A stretch of DNA of 8,717 bases. Source: VRUE01 sp035701465 (GTDB taxonomy: Bacteria; Actinomycetota; Thermoleophilia; Solirubrobacterales; 70-9). This document shows positions 1 through 6,780 of the stretch, piece by piece. The notes beneath the pieces were generated by a model, which did no database searches, was not told where the DNA came from, and was given only the letters and a program-made list of their open reading frames with translations. The DNA is taken from assembly GCA_035701465.1 (NCBI GenBank), contig DASSMU010000179.1:1-8717 (forward strand), given 5' to 3'. Position 1 is the first letter of the stretch. Each line of letters opens with the position of its first letter. Made by a program: the position numbers and the translations under genes.

Positions 1-629
1 TCGGGGTCTTCAGGGATGCAGAAACGCAGGTTGTCGTGGCTCGGGGCCATCGGCAGTCCCCAGACGTGGGCGACGATCCGCTGCAGTTCGATCACCGTCG
101 GCAGTGTCGTGTCGGCCACCGTCACCCCGTAGTCGGAGCCGCTCCTCACCGATGCATCCTGGATCGCGTTGTGGATGTCGACGTGGGTGCCGAGCGTCGC
201 CGCCGCCCCGGGGGAGGGCGTCAGGTTGTAGAGGGCGACCGTGGGGGCGATGGAGCCTCCGTCGAATTCGACTTCGAGGTAGCCCACCTGCGTGTCTCCG
301 GGGCAGATGGTGACGAAGCCGACGACGAAGGCCGCCCTGCTGCAGCGCGGCAGCGCCGTCGTGTCGCCGACCAGGCCCGGCGGCAGGTCGACGAAGAGTT
401 CTGAGAGCGTGCCTTCGACCTTGCCTTCGGAGTCCTGGTTCATCGCGAAGGCGACTTCGTATTCGTAGGGGTGTGAGCCGGCCAGGGTGTCGGCTGAGCC
501 GTCTTCGTTTCGGGCCGTGGTCGAGAACGATTCGATCCCGAAGTCGGCCCGGGCTGCGGGTGCGAGCAGAAGGATGCAGAGAGCCACCGTCACGCCAATG
601 CAGGCGATCGTTCGCTTTCGCGCTTTCAT
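1..629 (-). CDS. Secreted protein of the actinobacterial 'PPGLVG/ASVRSGSDYGVT' family, 3' end outside the window
   Basis: This frame is open from an ATG at 629 to the window edge, giving 209 codons without a stop. The start is well supported: a GGGGAGG Shine-Dalgarno lies at 636-642, six bases upstream. The ATG overlaps the stop of the 1379-aa gene as ATGA, so translation is probably coupled. Residues 1-28 form a signal peptide: basic n-region MKARKR, a hydrophobic core, and ARA before Asp29. The mature part begins DFGIESF and carries the landmarks AGSHPYEYEV (50-59), DLPPGLVGD (81-89), PRCSRAAF (94-101), CPGDTQVGY (109-117), ALYNLTPSPGAAA (132-144), DASVRSGSDYGVT (158-170) and HVWGLPMAPSHD (188-199). 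I recall this pattern from uncharacterised exported proteins of Solirubrobacterales; it has no known function. Paired cysteines (96/109) may form a disulfide outside the cell. It is likely in one operon with the two upstream secreted proteins. The full length cannot be judged here. Confidence 0.88.
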   Translation of the reverse strand, partial: MKARKRTIACIGVTVALCILLLAPAARADFGIESFSTTARNEDGSADTLAGSHPYEYEVAFAMNQDSEGKVEGTLSELFVDLPPGLVGDTTALPRCSRAAFVVGFVTICPGDTQVGYLEVEFDGGSIAPTVALYNLTPSPGAAATLGTHVDIHNAIQDASVRSGSDYGVTVADTTLPTVIELQRIVAHVWGLPMAPSHDNLRFCIPEDP

Positions 630-742
630 CGGTTGCCTCCCCGCTTGCGGTGTGCGTGCCTATGGCGCCGCGGCCGTTTCAGGCATTTGCCGTGCCTCCT
701 GACCTTGCCTTTGGCGCAGGGCCTCGGCGGCGGCGGTTCTTC
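626..742 (-). other. Pro-rich linker and cysteine-framed polybasic tail of the 1379-aa protein
   Basis: The last 39 codons encode a PPPP stretch, then C-A-K-G-K-x5-G-K-C (Cys1350 and Cys1361), then a run dominated by Arg, Lys and His to the stop. There is no LPXTG motif, no hydrophobic anchor and no other known sorting signal. A basic tail on an exported actinobacterial protein could bind anionic wall polymers or DNA, or act as a sorting signal. That role is inference only. Confidence 0.55.
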
Positions 743-3700
743 CACCTGCAGCGTCGAGCTGCCCGCGTCGGGCTCTTCGGGAGTGACCGGTGCCGGCCCC
801 TTGCAGCCCTCTCCTTCGCAGGGCGTCGGCAGCGGCGGTTCTTCGATCCCGCCCCCGGCGCGAGCGTCGTAGAGGTCCATGAAGTCGTTTTGGTCCGCGG
901 GCAGGAGCTGGTCGTGGGTGGCGAAGAAAGCGTCGTCGCCCGTCGCCGAGGCGTCGATGAACCAGGAGTCTTTGGGGCCTTTGCCCGAGGAGATCAAGGA
1001 GAGGCAGCCCTTGGCCCGTGCGCAGCCGCCGACTCCCTCCGGCTCGTACTCGTAGACGTCCTGGACACGGCCGTTGGTGTCGGCTGGGGTGAGCGTGTCG
1101 CGGCTTTCGAAGAAGAGTCGTCCTTCGCCTTTGGGCGACAGGTTGCGCGGCTGGGGGAGGAACTCGAAGGCGGTTTCGATCAGCGAGAGGTTCGAGCCCC
1201 CCCGCGGGCGTTGGCCGCTGGGGTTGCAAGAGGCGCAGACGAGGCTTTCCCCGAGCGCGTCGTAGAGGAAGACCTCATAGCACACCGGCGATCCCTCAGT
1301 GCCGCTGCCGAGGCAGGTTTTCGTTCCCTGCACCAGGTTGTCGTAGCCGCTCAGCGACTGTGTCGACTCAAAGGCGAGATAGCGCCCATCGGCCGTCACC
1401 TGGGCGAGGCGATTGCCCGGCGCCGCCCGCCAAACACCCACCTGATCCCCAGTTTCGCCGTCCGCCGCCGCCAGCTTGGCGATGAAGACGAGTGCCCCTT
1501 CTTCGGAGAGGTAGAGGTTGAATTTGCCGGCTTCCGCGTGTTCTTCGTTTGCGTTTTCCGCTTCGGGCGGCGTCAGCGCTTTGCTGTCGACGAAGTAAAC
1601 CCGCGAGAGGTCCTCGCTCGCCCCTGCCATTCCTTCGAAGCCACCCGCCCCACCGGTCAGGTCAGTGAGGGTTTTGCTTTCGAGGTCGTAGAGCTTGCCG
1701 TCTGAGAGCAGGGCCTTCGAGCCCGAGGGCGTGGCGGTGAGGAACTTGCCGGGGTCGGGGACTTTGAGGGTTTCTTTGTTGTCGACGCGCACGTAGACCT
1801 GCCCGGAGGAGCTTTCGGACCAGAAGACGCGGCTGCCGTCGCCCGAGATCGCGTGGTCGAAGTCGAAGTTATCCGACCCCCCTTTCGACAGCAGCAGGCC
1901 GGAGCCGATCACGGCGTTCGGCGCGGCTTTTTCGTTGCCGGGCAGGACGTTTACCAAGTGCAGCTGGCCGTTCGACCATTCGTAGAGGTCGGTTTCTTCT
2001 GCTTTCACCGTCGGCGCTTTCGGGGCGATCCCCGCAGCCGCTTCGGTCAGCGCGTCGTTTGCCTGGAAGACGATGTGGCTGAACGCGGGTACCGCTTTCG
2101 TTCCCGCGTTCCCCCCGGCGTAGTCGACCTGGAAGGGGTTCGAGCCAGTGGTCCCCGTCGTGCGGCTGGGCGGTTTGGTCTTGATCAGGGTCGTCAGGCC
2201 GCCGCCTTCTTCGCGCAGGTACAGGTCGTCGTAGCCGGCTGGCGCTTCTGGAGTGAGCGGCGGTTCGGCCTGCTCGATCACCGCCTTGGAGAGGTCGGGC
2301 GAGAAGCCTTTGAAGTCCTGGGCTTCGAATTGCGGTTCGCTCAGCGCCGCCGTCTGCCAGCCAGCTTCGCCGTGGCGGGAGACGTAGGAGTTGGCCTCCG
2401 CAGCCAGGCCGGTGTGGAAGGGGTCACCCTCGTAGGCGACGGCGTCGCCGTCGGGGGAGCTTTGCATCGGCGCCTTTCGGTTGTTCCAGCCCGGGGTGCA
2501 GACCTTGCAGGAGCCGCCCAGGCCCCCTCGCGGCCCCGCTTCCTGCGTGAACACCTCCCCCGTCGGCCTTGCCGCCGGGTTGACCAGCTCACGGGCGCGC
2601 CCGTCGAGCAGGCCTTCGGGCGGGGCGAAGCTGGCGAAGGTCCCTTCTTTGCCGAGCGTCGTGCCGTCGGCGTTGGTGGCTGCGATCCGGAAGCGGTAGG
2701 CGGTGTGGGGGGCGAGGCCCGCGAGCTGCGCGGAGACTTCGAGGAAGCTCGCGCCGGAGCCGATCGCTTCGGCGGGCTCGGGAGCGCTTAGGGCGTTGTT
2801 GTAGCCGGAGGCTTTGAAGTCGGCTTCGCTTACGTATTGCACCGCGAAGCTGGTCGCCTGCCCGCCGGGGTTGACTTCGCCCGAGATCTTGGCGCTGGTG
2901 GTGGTGGCTTCTGAGACCGAGCCGCCTTTGACCTTCGGCCTGCCGAAGGTTTCGAAGAAGGGCGGGTTGCCTTCACTAGGGTTTTGGCCGTTGGCGTTCA
3001 CGCCGACAAGGCGGAAGCGGTAGGCGGTTTCGTGGGCGAGGCCTTCGAGGTTGGCGCTGACCGCGTTGAGGCCACTCCCCGTGAACGGCCCCGCCGGGGA
3101 GCAGGAGGCGCTCTGGGCGCCGGCGAAGGCAGCGTCGGCGACTTCGGCGTCGGTCTTCGGTTCGACTTTGCTCGCTTCCTGGGCGGCTTTCAGCTGTGCC
3201 TGGTAGGTCGCCTCGGTCAGGTACTGGAAGTGGCAGTGGGCTTCGGGGCCTTCGGCGGCGCTTATTGTCCCGTGCAGGGTCGCTGCATCCGGGCCGATCC
3301 CGCTCGCCGCTTCGATGGTCACGTCGGGGACGGTCACGAGCGGGCCGTAGACGTCGAGGTGGGAGGAGCCGGAGCTGGAGAGGTAGAGATCGCCGCTGGC
3401 CCCGTCGAGCGCCATCCCCAGAAGCGGACGGGCAAGCGGCAGCCTGGCGCTCGGCAGGGGGGCGCCGGCGCCGGAGGCGTCGTACTCGTAGATTCCTCTA
3501 GGTTCTAGACTGACGCTAGCGAGAACGCGCCCGGTCGCCGGGTCGACCATCACTCCCGTGGCCCCTTGCAGGTTTTTGCTTGCGCTCAGCGCCAGCGCGT
3601 ACTGCTTGGCGCCGCTCGCGGCGTCGAGCTTGAGGACTTCGGGCTCGCCGCCTTCTCCCGTGGTGCCGAGGGAGAAGATGTAGCCGTTGGTCGGCCCGGC

Positions 3701-4765
3701 GCCGGCCGCGAGCCTGCAGCTGGTCGTGTTGAGCGCGCCGGCGGCGAAGTTGGCGACGTTGTCGGCGTTGGCCGGCGGGTTGGCGGTGGGGTCGTACTTG
3801 TGGATCGTGAGATGAGCCAGGCCGCCACTGATCGTGTTGTCGCCGACGTAGAGGTCGCCGGCGCCGTCGACTGCGAGCCCGCAGGGGGGGTTCAGGGGCT
3901 TGAGTGGCCCGCTCGCGGTCGGCCCTTCCTCGTATTCGGTCAACTGCCCCAGGTATTTGCCGCTGGGGGCGAAAGCGTAGACCACGTGGAGGGCGGGGCT
4001 GTTGTCTTCGTGGAAGCTCCCCTCCGCCACGTAGACGTCGCCGTCGGTGGCGCCGCCGGAGTTGTCCACCGCCACCCCGTTGATCTGCTGAAGGTGGTTG
4101 GTCGGGACCTGGTCTTCGCCGGGGCCGACGCCGTCGATCGCGTTCGAGCCCAGGGCGGAGAATTCCGAGGGGGTGCCGTCGGCGTTCCAGCGGCTGAGCG
4201 TCGCGGGGGCTCCGTTTTCGATGGTCGTCACCGCGCAGCCGCTGCCGCCGCTGAGCGGCGTGGCGCCGTTCAGGCATTCGAGCTGTTCGACGTCAGTCCC
4301 TTCGAGGAGACTCTGGAACAAGATCACGTAGGGTTTCGAGCCGGGCCCGTCTCCGGGGCCGCCTGTGACTTCAACGCTGTCGGGGGCGAGCGAGGGCAAG
4401 GCGCGCAGGGCGCTCCGCACCGAGCCGGACCCCGCGTTGAAGGCGAGTTCGGCCGTGGTTTCGCCTTTGAACTTGAGCTTGAATTTGCCCGCGGTGGCGC
4501 TGACCGTCACCGTCTGGCGCTCGCTTTTGCCAAATCCAGCGACGTAGAGGTCGTGGGTGGACTGGTCGACGGCGATCGAGCGGGAGTTGTTGAAGCTGGG
4601 CTGGGCGGCCGAGCCGAAGGTGCCGAGCGAAACCCGGACTTCTTTCGCCACGGCGGGTGCGGCGAGGAACATGGCACAGAGGACGAGGGCGAGCAGGAGG
4701 GTCGCTCCTCCAACCCTCGCCCCGATCCCTCTCACGTCCCTGTCCCCGCGCTTCGTCTGTCCCAT
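626..4765 (-). CDS. Large secreted multidomain protein: NHL-like propeller, two Fn3-like domains, PD40/TolB-like region, basic C-terminal tail
   Basis: 1379 aa. Residues 1-40 are a signal peptide (h-region about 21-36, AVA before Lys41). Residues 58-475 hold about six NHL-like blades, seen as repeated 'hAVD-x-x-x-DhYV' elements (IAVDQSTHDLYVAG, VAVDNSGG..DVYVAEG, LAVDGAGDLYVGD, MALDGASGDLYLSS). The first blade is split by a separate beta-rich domain at about 84-186. Residues 480-607 and 608-712 resemble fibronectin type III, each with a TAYRFR strand. Residues 720-1300 look like PD40/TolB-like repeats (SPDG, SPDLSKAVI, SGDGSRVFW, TADGRYLAF, SEDLSRVYF) and include CxxC pairs at 753-756 and 1177-1180. 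Residues 1304-1350 are Pro/Glu-rich, and 1350-1379 is a strongly basic tail with two Cys. No enzyme active site is visible, so an extracellular binding or scaffold role is an inference. The ATG at 4765 has only a weak ribosome site. A GTG at 4735 (codon 11) would give a more usual signal-peptide n-region. The gene follows the InlB-type gene after 106 nt and overlaps the next gene by 4 nt. Confidence 0.9.
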   Translation of the reverse strand: MGQTKRGDRDVRGIGARVGGATLLLALVLCAMFLAAPAVAKEVRVSLGTFGSAAQPSFNNSRSIAVDQSTHDLYVAGFGKSERQTVTVSATAGKFKLKFKGETTAELAFNAGSGSVRSALRALPSLAPDSVEVTGGPGDGPGSKPYVILFQSLLEGTDVEQLECLNGATPLSGGSGCAVTTIENGAPATLSRWNADGTPSEFSALGSNAIDGVGPGEDQVPTNHLQQINGVAVDNSGGATDGDVYVAEGSFHEDNSPALHVVYAFAPSGKYLGQLTEYEEGPTASGPLKPLNPPCGLAVDGAGDLYVGDNTISGGLAHLTIHKYDPTANPPANADNVANFAAGALNTTSCRLAAGAGPTNGYIFSLGTTGEGGEPEVLKLDAASGAKQYALALSASKNLQGATGVMVDPATGRVLASVSLEPRGIYEYDASGAGAPLPSARLPLARPLLGMALDGASGDLYLSSSGSSHLDVYGPLVTVPDVTIEAASGIGPDAATLHGTISAAEGPEAHCHFQYLTEATYQAQLKAAQEASKVEPKTDAEVADAAFAGAQSASCSPAGPFTGSGLNAVSANLEGLAHETAYRFRLVGVNANGQNPSEGNPPFFETFGRPKVKGGSVSEATTTSAKISGEVNPGGQATSFAVQYVSEADFKASGYNNALSAPEPAEAIGSGASFLEVSAQLAGLAPHTAYRFRIAATNADGTTLGKEGTFASFAPPEGLLDGRARELVNPAARPTGEVFTQEAGPRGGLGGSCKVCTPGWNNRKAPMQSSPDGDAVAYEGDPFHTGLAAEANSYVSRHGEAGWQTAALSEPQFEAQDFKGFSPDLSKAVIEQAEPPLTPEAPAGYDDLYLREEGGGLTTLIKTKPPSRTTGTTGSNPFQVDYAGGNAGTKAVPAFSHIVFQANDALTEAAAGIAPKAPTVKAEETDLYEWSNGQLHLVNVLPGNEKAAPNAVIGSGLLLSKGGSDNFDFDHAISGDGSRVFWSESSSGQVYVRVDNKETLKVPDPGKFLTATPSGSKALLSDGKLYDLESKTLTDLTGGAGGFEGMAGASEDLSRVYFVDSKALTPPEAENANEEHAEAGKFNLYLSEEGALVFIAKLAAADGETGDQVGVWRAAPGNRLAQVTADGRYLAFESTQSLSGYDNLVQGTKTCLGSGTEGSPVCYEVFLYDALGESLVCASCNPSGQRPRGGSNLSLIETAFEFLPQPRNLSPKGEGRLFFESRDTLTPADTNGRVQDVYEYEPEGVGGCARAKGCLSLISSGKGPKDSWFIDASATGDDAFFATHDQLLPADQNDFMDLYDARAGGGIEEPPLPTPCEGEGCKGPAPVTPEEPDAGSSTLQVEEPPPPRPCAKGKVRRHGKCLKRPRRHRHAHRKRGGNR
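636..642 (-). promoter_or_regulatory. Shine-Dalgarno site for the partial secreted-protein gene
   Basis: On the minus strand the sequence reads GGGGAGG, six bases before the ATG at 629. It lies inside the last codons of the upstream 1379-aa gene. A strong site placed over a 4-nt ATGA stop/start overlap indicates either re-initiation by terminating ribosomes or independent loading. It fixes the start of the downstream gene. Confidence 0.75.
4208..4516 (-). other. Beta-rich domain inserted inside the first NHL-like blade
   Basis: This DNA encodes residues about 84-186 of the 1379-aa protein. Before it comes IAVDQSTHDLYVAG and after it TLSRWNADGTPSEF. Together these would make one normal NHL blade ('AVD..DLYVAG...R-x-N-A-D-G'). 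The inserted part runs from TVTVSATAGKFKLKFKGETT through LRALPSLAPDSVEVTGGPG to YVILFQSLLEGTDVEQL. It matches a recurrent module I recall in actinobacterial exported proteins (TVTVxG-x-F-x-LxF-G-x-T-T ... L-x-x-L-P ... VxVTGGPGG-xYxVxF). Boundaries are approximate. Confidence 0.6.
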
Positions 4766-4801
4766 CTCAAACGTGTCCCGTGTGTCGTGTGTTTGGCCGC
4801 C

Positions 4802-4830
4802 GCCGCGGGGACCCCTGGCGCCCCCGCGGC
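4802..4830. terminator. GC-rich 9-bp hairpin between two secreted-protein genes (possible partial terminator or processing site)
   Basis: The arms GCCGCGGGG (4802-4810) and CCCCGCGGC (4822-4830) are perfectly complementary around an 11-nt loop. It lies 41 nt past the stop (TAG) of the InlB-type gene and 36 nt before the ATG of the 1379-aa gene. In the minus-strand transcript the stem is followed by GGCGGCCAAAC with no U-run, so it is not a classical intrinsic terminator. It could attenuate read-through, protect the upstream mRNA 3' end, or do nothing. Confidence 0.4.
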
Positions 4831-4871
4831 TTTGGCTTGCTTCTCGTTACTCGTGGTTCAGTCGTTCGCCC

Positions 4872-6617
4872 CTATTCGATTTCGTCGAAGGTGGCGGTGA
4901 CTTCCTCTGCTTCTTCCATCACGACCGAGCATTCGGTCGGGGTCGGTTCGCTGAGGCAACCGGACCATTCGACCTGTTTGGATCCCGGAGCCGCCAGCGC
5001 TTTGAGGATCACGGTTTTGCCCGGTTTGGCTTTCGGTCCGACCCCGGTCGGGCCCTGGTAGAGGGAGACCGTCGAGGTGCAGAGCACTTCGCAGGTCAGC
5101 CCGGTGGCTTTGATCGTGCCGTAGCCCGATCCCGCCTTGGTCAGGGTCAGTTCCTGGGCGTTTGCGATCGGTTTCGGGGAGCCGCCGAATTTGGCGTGGA
5201 CCGTGCCGGCTTCGCTAAGCGAGACCGTGCAGGTTTCCCCGGCCCCGACGCATGCACCCGTCCAGCCTTCGAACGTCATCCCGGTGGCGGGCTTCTCTTT
5301 GAGGATCACCGCTTCGCCGGTGGGAACAGTCGCGTCCTGGGTGGTGCAGGTGGAGGCGCAGCTGATCGCTTTCGGTTTGGAGGTGACCGTGCCGACGCCG
5401 GTGCCGAGCTTGTCGACGGTCAGGGTGGCGGTCGGTTTGGCGGCGAATTCAGCCGTGACTTCAGCCGCTTCTTCCATCGTCACCGAGCATTCGGAGGGAG
5501 TCGGGTTGCTTTCGCAGCCGGTCCAGCCGCTGAGCGTGGAGCCGTAGGCCGCGAGGGCTTTGAGGACCACGGTTTTGCCCGGTTTGGCTTTCGGTCCCAC
5601 TCCGGTCGGGCCCTGGTAGAGGGCGGTCTCGGAGCTGCAATCGAGTTCGCAGGTGAGGCCGGTCGCTTTGACCGTGCCCTGTCCTGAGCTTTCGCCCTTG
5701 CTCAGGGTGAGAGCCTGCGGGTTGAGGATTTCTTTGGAGACGCCGCCGAAGACGGCTTCCACCGATTCGGCTTCTGCCATCGGCACCGTGCAGGTGGTGC
5801 TTGCGCTTCCGTCGCAGGCCCCGCCTTCTTTGGCGTTCTCCCATTTGACGAAGGTGGATCCCGTCGATGCTTTGGCGGTCAGCACGACCGGGGTGTTCTT
5901 GTACATGGAGGCTGCGGCTTCGTTGCAGGTCGAGGCGCAGTTGACGCCTTTGGCTTTGGAGGTGACCGAGCCGATGCCGCCTGTGCCGCCGGCCGACTTG
6001 GTGAGGGTCAGCAGGGCGCGGTTGGTGGGGCCGCCGGTGAAACCTTCGCAGCTAGGGATGCCCGAGCCGATTTCGATCGAGGCTTCGGCGCAGGGTTGGA
6101 AGGCGACTTTGAGGTTGGTCGGTTTTTCGAGGAACCATTCTTCGTTTTCAGGAGTCGCTTGGCAGGGCTGGCCGCCCTGGAGACTGCCGGGGCTTTCTTC
6201 TTCGAAGCCTTCTTCTGCCGCGGTCTCGGGCCCTGCGGTTTCGCGGCAGAGCCTGATGTCACTTCTTACCGTTCCCGCACCCAGCGTCCAGCCGGCGAAT
6301 TCGGAGCCTTTGGCCGCGTGGGCGACGAGGAAGGAGCCTTCTGCGAATTCGAAGAGTTCGCCGGATTCGGCCGAACAGACGCCCGTGGCGGGACCGGGCG
6401 ATTTGTAGGCGCATTCGATCGGCGGGCTCGTTTCGAAGGCCGGCGAGCCGAATTCTGTGGTGAGGAACAAATTGCCGCCGTTCCCGGTGACCGAGCCGTT
6501 GCCGGCGCCGCCGATTTCGACAGTCGTGGTTCCCAGCCCCGCTTTGGCCTGGGCGGCCGCGGCCGGCACGAGCAGCAAGGCTCCCAGCGCGGCGAGCAAG
6601 ATGGTAAGTCGTCTCAC
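4872..6617 (-). CDS. Secreted protein with five InlB-type (divergent B-repeat) domains
   Basis: 581 aa, with start GTG at 6617. This start is chosen over an in-frame upstream ATG at 6710 because AAGGAG (6624-6629) sits six bases before it and because it places a clean signal peptide at residues 1-26 (RR, long hydrophobic run, AQAKA). The earlier ATG would add 31 charged residues and lies close to the predicted transcription start. Repeats 2-5 lie at about 202-290, 303-391, 399-477 and 490-577. Each has the divergent InlB B-repeat pattern: LTLTKxxxGxGxV, CxxxC, VxLxAxxxxGSxFxxW, a second Cys pair, and Mxxaxx(V)xAxF. Repeat 1 (about 30-174) is degenerate and carries an acidic insert near 128-145. 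Repeats 3 and 5 share an extra LYQGPTGVGPKAKPGKT segment that repeats 2 and 4 lack. The protein ends in FDEIE with no wall anchor, so it is probably released or held by another protein. Such repeats are usually surface adhesion or spacer modules. No enzyme motif is seen. It is first in a probable three-gene operon. Confidence 0.88.
   Translation of the reverse strand: MRRLTILLAALGALLLVPAAAAQAKAGLGTTTVEIGGAGNGSVTGNGGNLFLTTEFGSPAFETSPPIECAYKSPGPATGVCSAESGELFEFAEGSFLVAHAAKGSEFAGWTLGAGTVRSDIRLCRETAGPETAAEEGFEEESPGSLQGGQPCQATPENEEWFLEKPTNLKVAFQPCAEASIEIGSGIPSCEGFTGGPTNRALLTLTKSAGGTGGIGSVTSKAKGVNCASTCNEAAASMYKNTPVVLTAKASTGSTFVKWENAKEGGACDGSASTTCTVPMAEAESVEAVFGGVSKEILNPQALTLSKGESSGQGTVKATGLTCELDCSSETALYQGPTGVGPKAKPGKTVVLKALAAYGSTLSGWTGCESNPTPSECSVTMEEAAEVTAEFAAKPTATLTVDKLGTGVGTVTSKPKAISCASTCTTQDATVPTGEAVILKEKPATGMTFEGWTGACVGAGETCTVSLSEAGTVHAKFGGSPKPIANAQELTLTKAGSGYGTIKATGLTCEVLCTSTVSLYQGPTGVGPKAKPGKTVILKALAAPGSKQVEWSGCLSEPTPTECSVVMEEAEEVTATFDEIE
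4999..5065 (-). repeat. 67-bp near-identical direct repeat, copy 1
   Basis: By eye this stretch differs from 5557-5623 at only three of 67 positions, exactly 558 nt away (186 codons). It encodes the LYQGPTGVGPKAKPGKT region of the last InlB-type repeat. The identity is far higher than in the flanking parts of the same domains. Confidence 0.8.
5557..5623 (-). repeat. 67-bp near-identical direct repeat, copy 2
   Basis: This is the partner of 4999-5065, with three mismatches in 67 bases. It encodes the same segment in InlB-type repeat 3. In-frame recombination between the copies would remove exactly two domains (186 aa). Confidence 0.8.
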
Positions 6618-6623
6618 GTATCT

Positions 6624-6629
6624 CTCCTT
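6624..6629 (-). promoter_or_regulatory. Shine-Dalgarno site deciding the GTG start of the InlB-type gene
   Basis: The minus strand reads AAGGAG, then six bases, then GTG at 6617. This is the best ribosome site in the left part of the window and outweighs the more distal in-frame ATG at 6710. Confidence 0.8.
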
Positions 6630-6643
6630 GTGCGTCGAGCCCC

Positions 6644-6665
6644 TGCCGGGCCGCTTCCGGCGGCA
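6644..6665 (-). other. Leader hairpin in the 5' UTR of the secreted-protein operon
   Basis: The arms TGCCG/CGGCA (6644-6648, 6661-6665) enclose CCG/CGG (6651-6653, 6658-6660) with a 4-nt loop and a 2-nt bulge. It lies about 15 nt upstream of the ribosome site. It could be a stability element or chance in GC-rich DNA. Confidence 0.35.
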
Positions 6666-6722
6666 CCTCGGTGACTCGGTTTTCCCTGTGGATTCCCGAT
6701 GTTCGATCAAGACTTCTAGACC

Positions 6723-6734
6723 GACACTGGTGTT
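6723..6734. promoter_or_regulatory. Dyad element GACACTGGTGTT, copy 1 (just past the predicted +1)
   Basis: The core ACAC-N2-GTGT is a dyad. An identical 12-bp copy lies 35 bp away in the promoter spacer. This one falls about 10-20 nt downstream of the predicted transcription start, a usual place for a second repressor site. The regulator is unknown. Confidence 0.5.
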
Positions 6735-6751
6735 TCTCGTTACGTGGCCAC

Positions 6752-6780
6752 AGGGTAGACACTGGTGTTCCCTGTGTCAA
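6752..6780 (-). promoter_or_regulatory. Sigma-70-type promoter for the secreted-protein operon
   Basis: On the minus strand TTGACA (6775-6780) is a perfect -35 match. It is followed by exactly 17 nt and TACCCT (6752-6757), which fits the loose actinobacterial TAnnnT -10. Predicted transcription would begin near 6745, giving a leader of about 128 nt before the GTG at 6617. A dyad element occupies most of the spacer, which suggests direct repression. Confidence 0.65.
6758..6769. promoter_or_regulatory. Dyad element GACACTGGTGTT, copy 2 (between -35 and -10)
   Basis: This copy is identical to 6723-6734. It lies entirely within the 17-nt spacer of the predicted promoter. It also sits inside a larger inverted repeat, CACAGGG (6749-6755) and CCCTGTG (6770-6776). 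A third CCCTGTG occurs at 6684-6690. Bound protein here would block RNA polymerase. Confidence 0.5.

Larger units (their letters stand above)
4887..6014 (-). repeat. Coding tandem repeat: A-B-A-B array of InlB-type domains
   Basis: The four C-terminal repeats fall into two types. Type A (repeats 2 and 4) shares G(S/T)VTSKxKxxxCASTC. Type B (repeats 3 and 5) shares G(T)(V/I)KATGLTCE and LYQGPTGVGPKAKPGKTV(V/I)LKALAA. B copies are 558 nt apart and A copies 579 nt apart, both in frame. The simplest reading is duplication of one two-domain unit followed by a small in-frame length change. Confidence 0.75.

Noticed and set aside
473..1705. Long plus-strand open frame (410 aa) opposite the 1379-aa gene
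   Set aside because: It lies wholly antisense to a gene with clear signal peptide and domains. The protein is an Arg/Val/Ala/Phe-rich mixture without recognisable motifs, as expected from the opposite strand of GC-rich coding DNA.
3566..4900. Plus-strand open frame (444 aa) spanning two minus-strand genes and their gap
   Set aside because: It has no domain, no ribosome site and shadow composition. The minus-strand proteins here have clear family features.
4557..5687. Plus-strand open frame (376 aa) with repeated 'FEDHGFARFGFRS' phrases
   Set aside because: The phrases are the antisense reading of the duplicated InlB-type block (4999-5065 and 5557-5623), not an independent repeat protein.
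6618..6710. N-terminal extension of the InlB-type protein from the ATG at 6710
   Set aside because: It would put 31 charged residues before a good signal peptide and ignore the AAGGAG-6-GTG start. The ATG is also only about 35 nt from the predicted transcription start.
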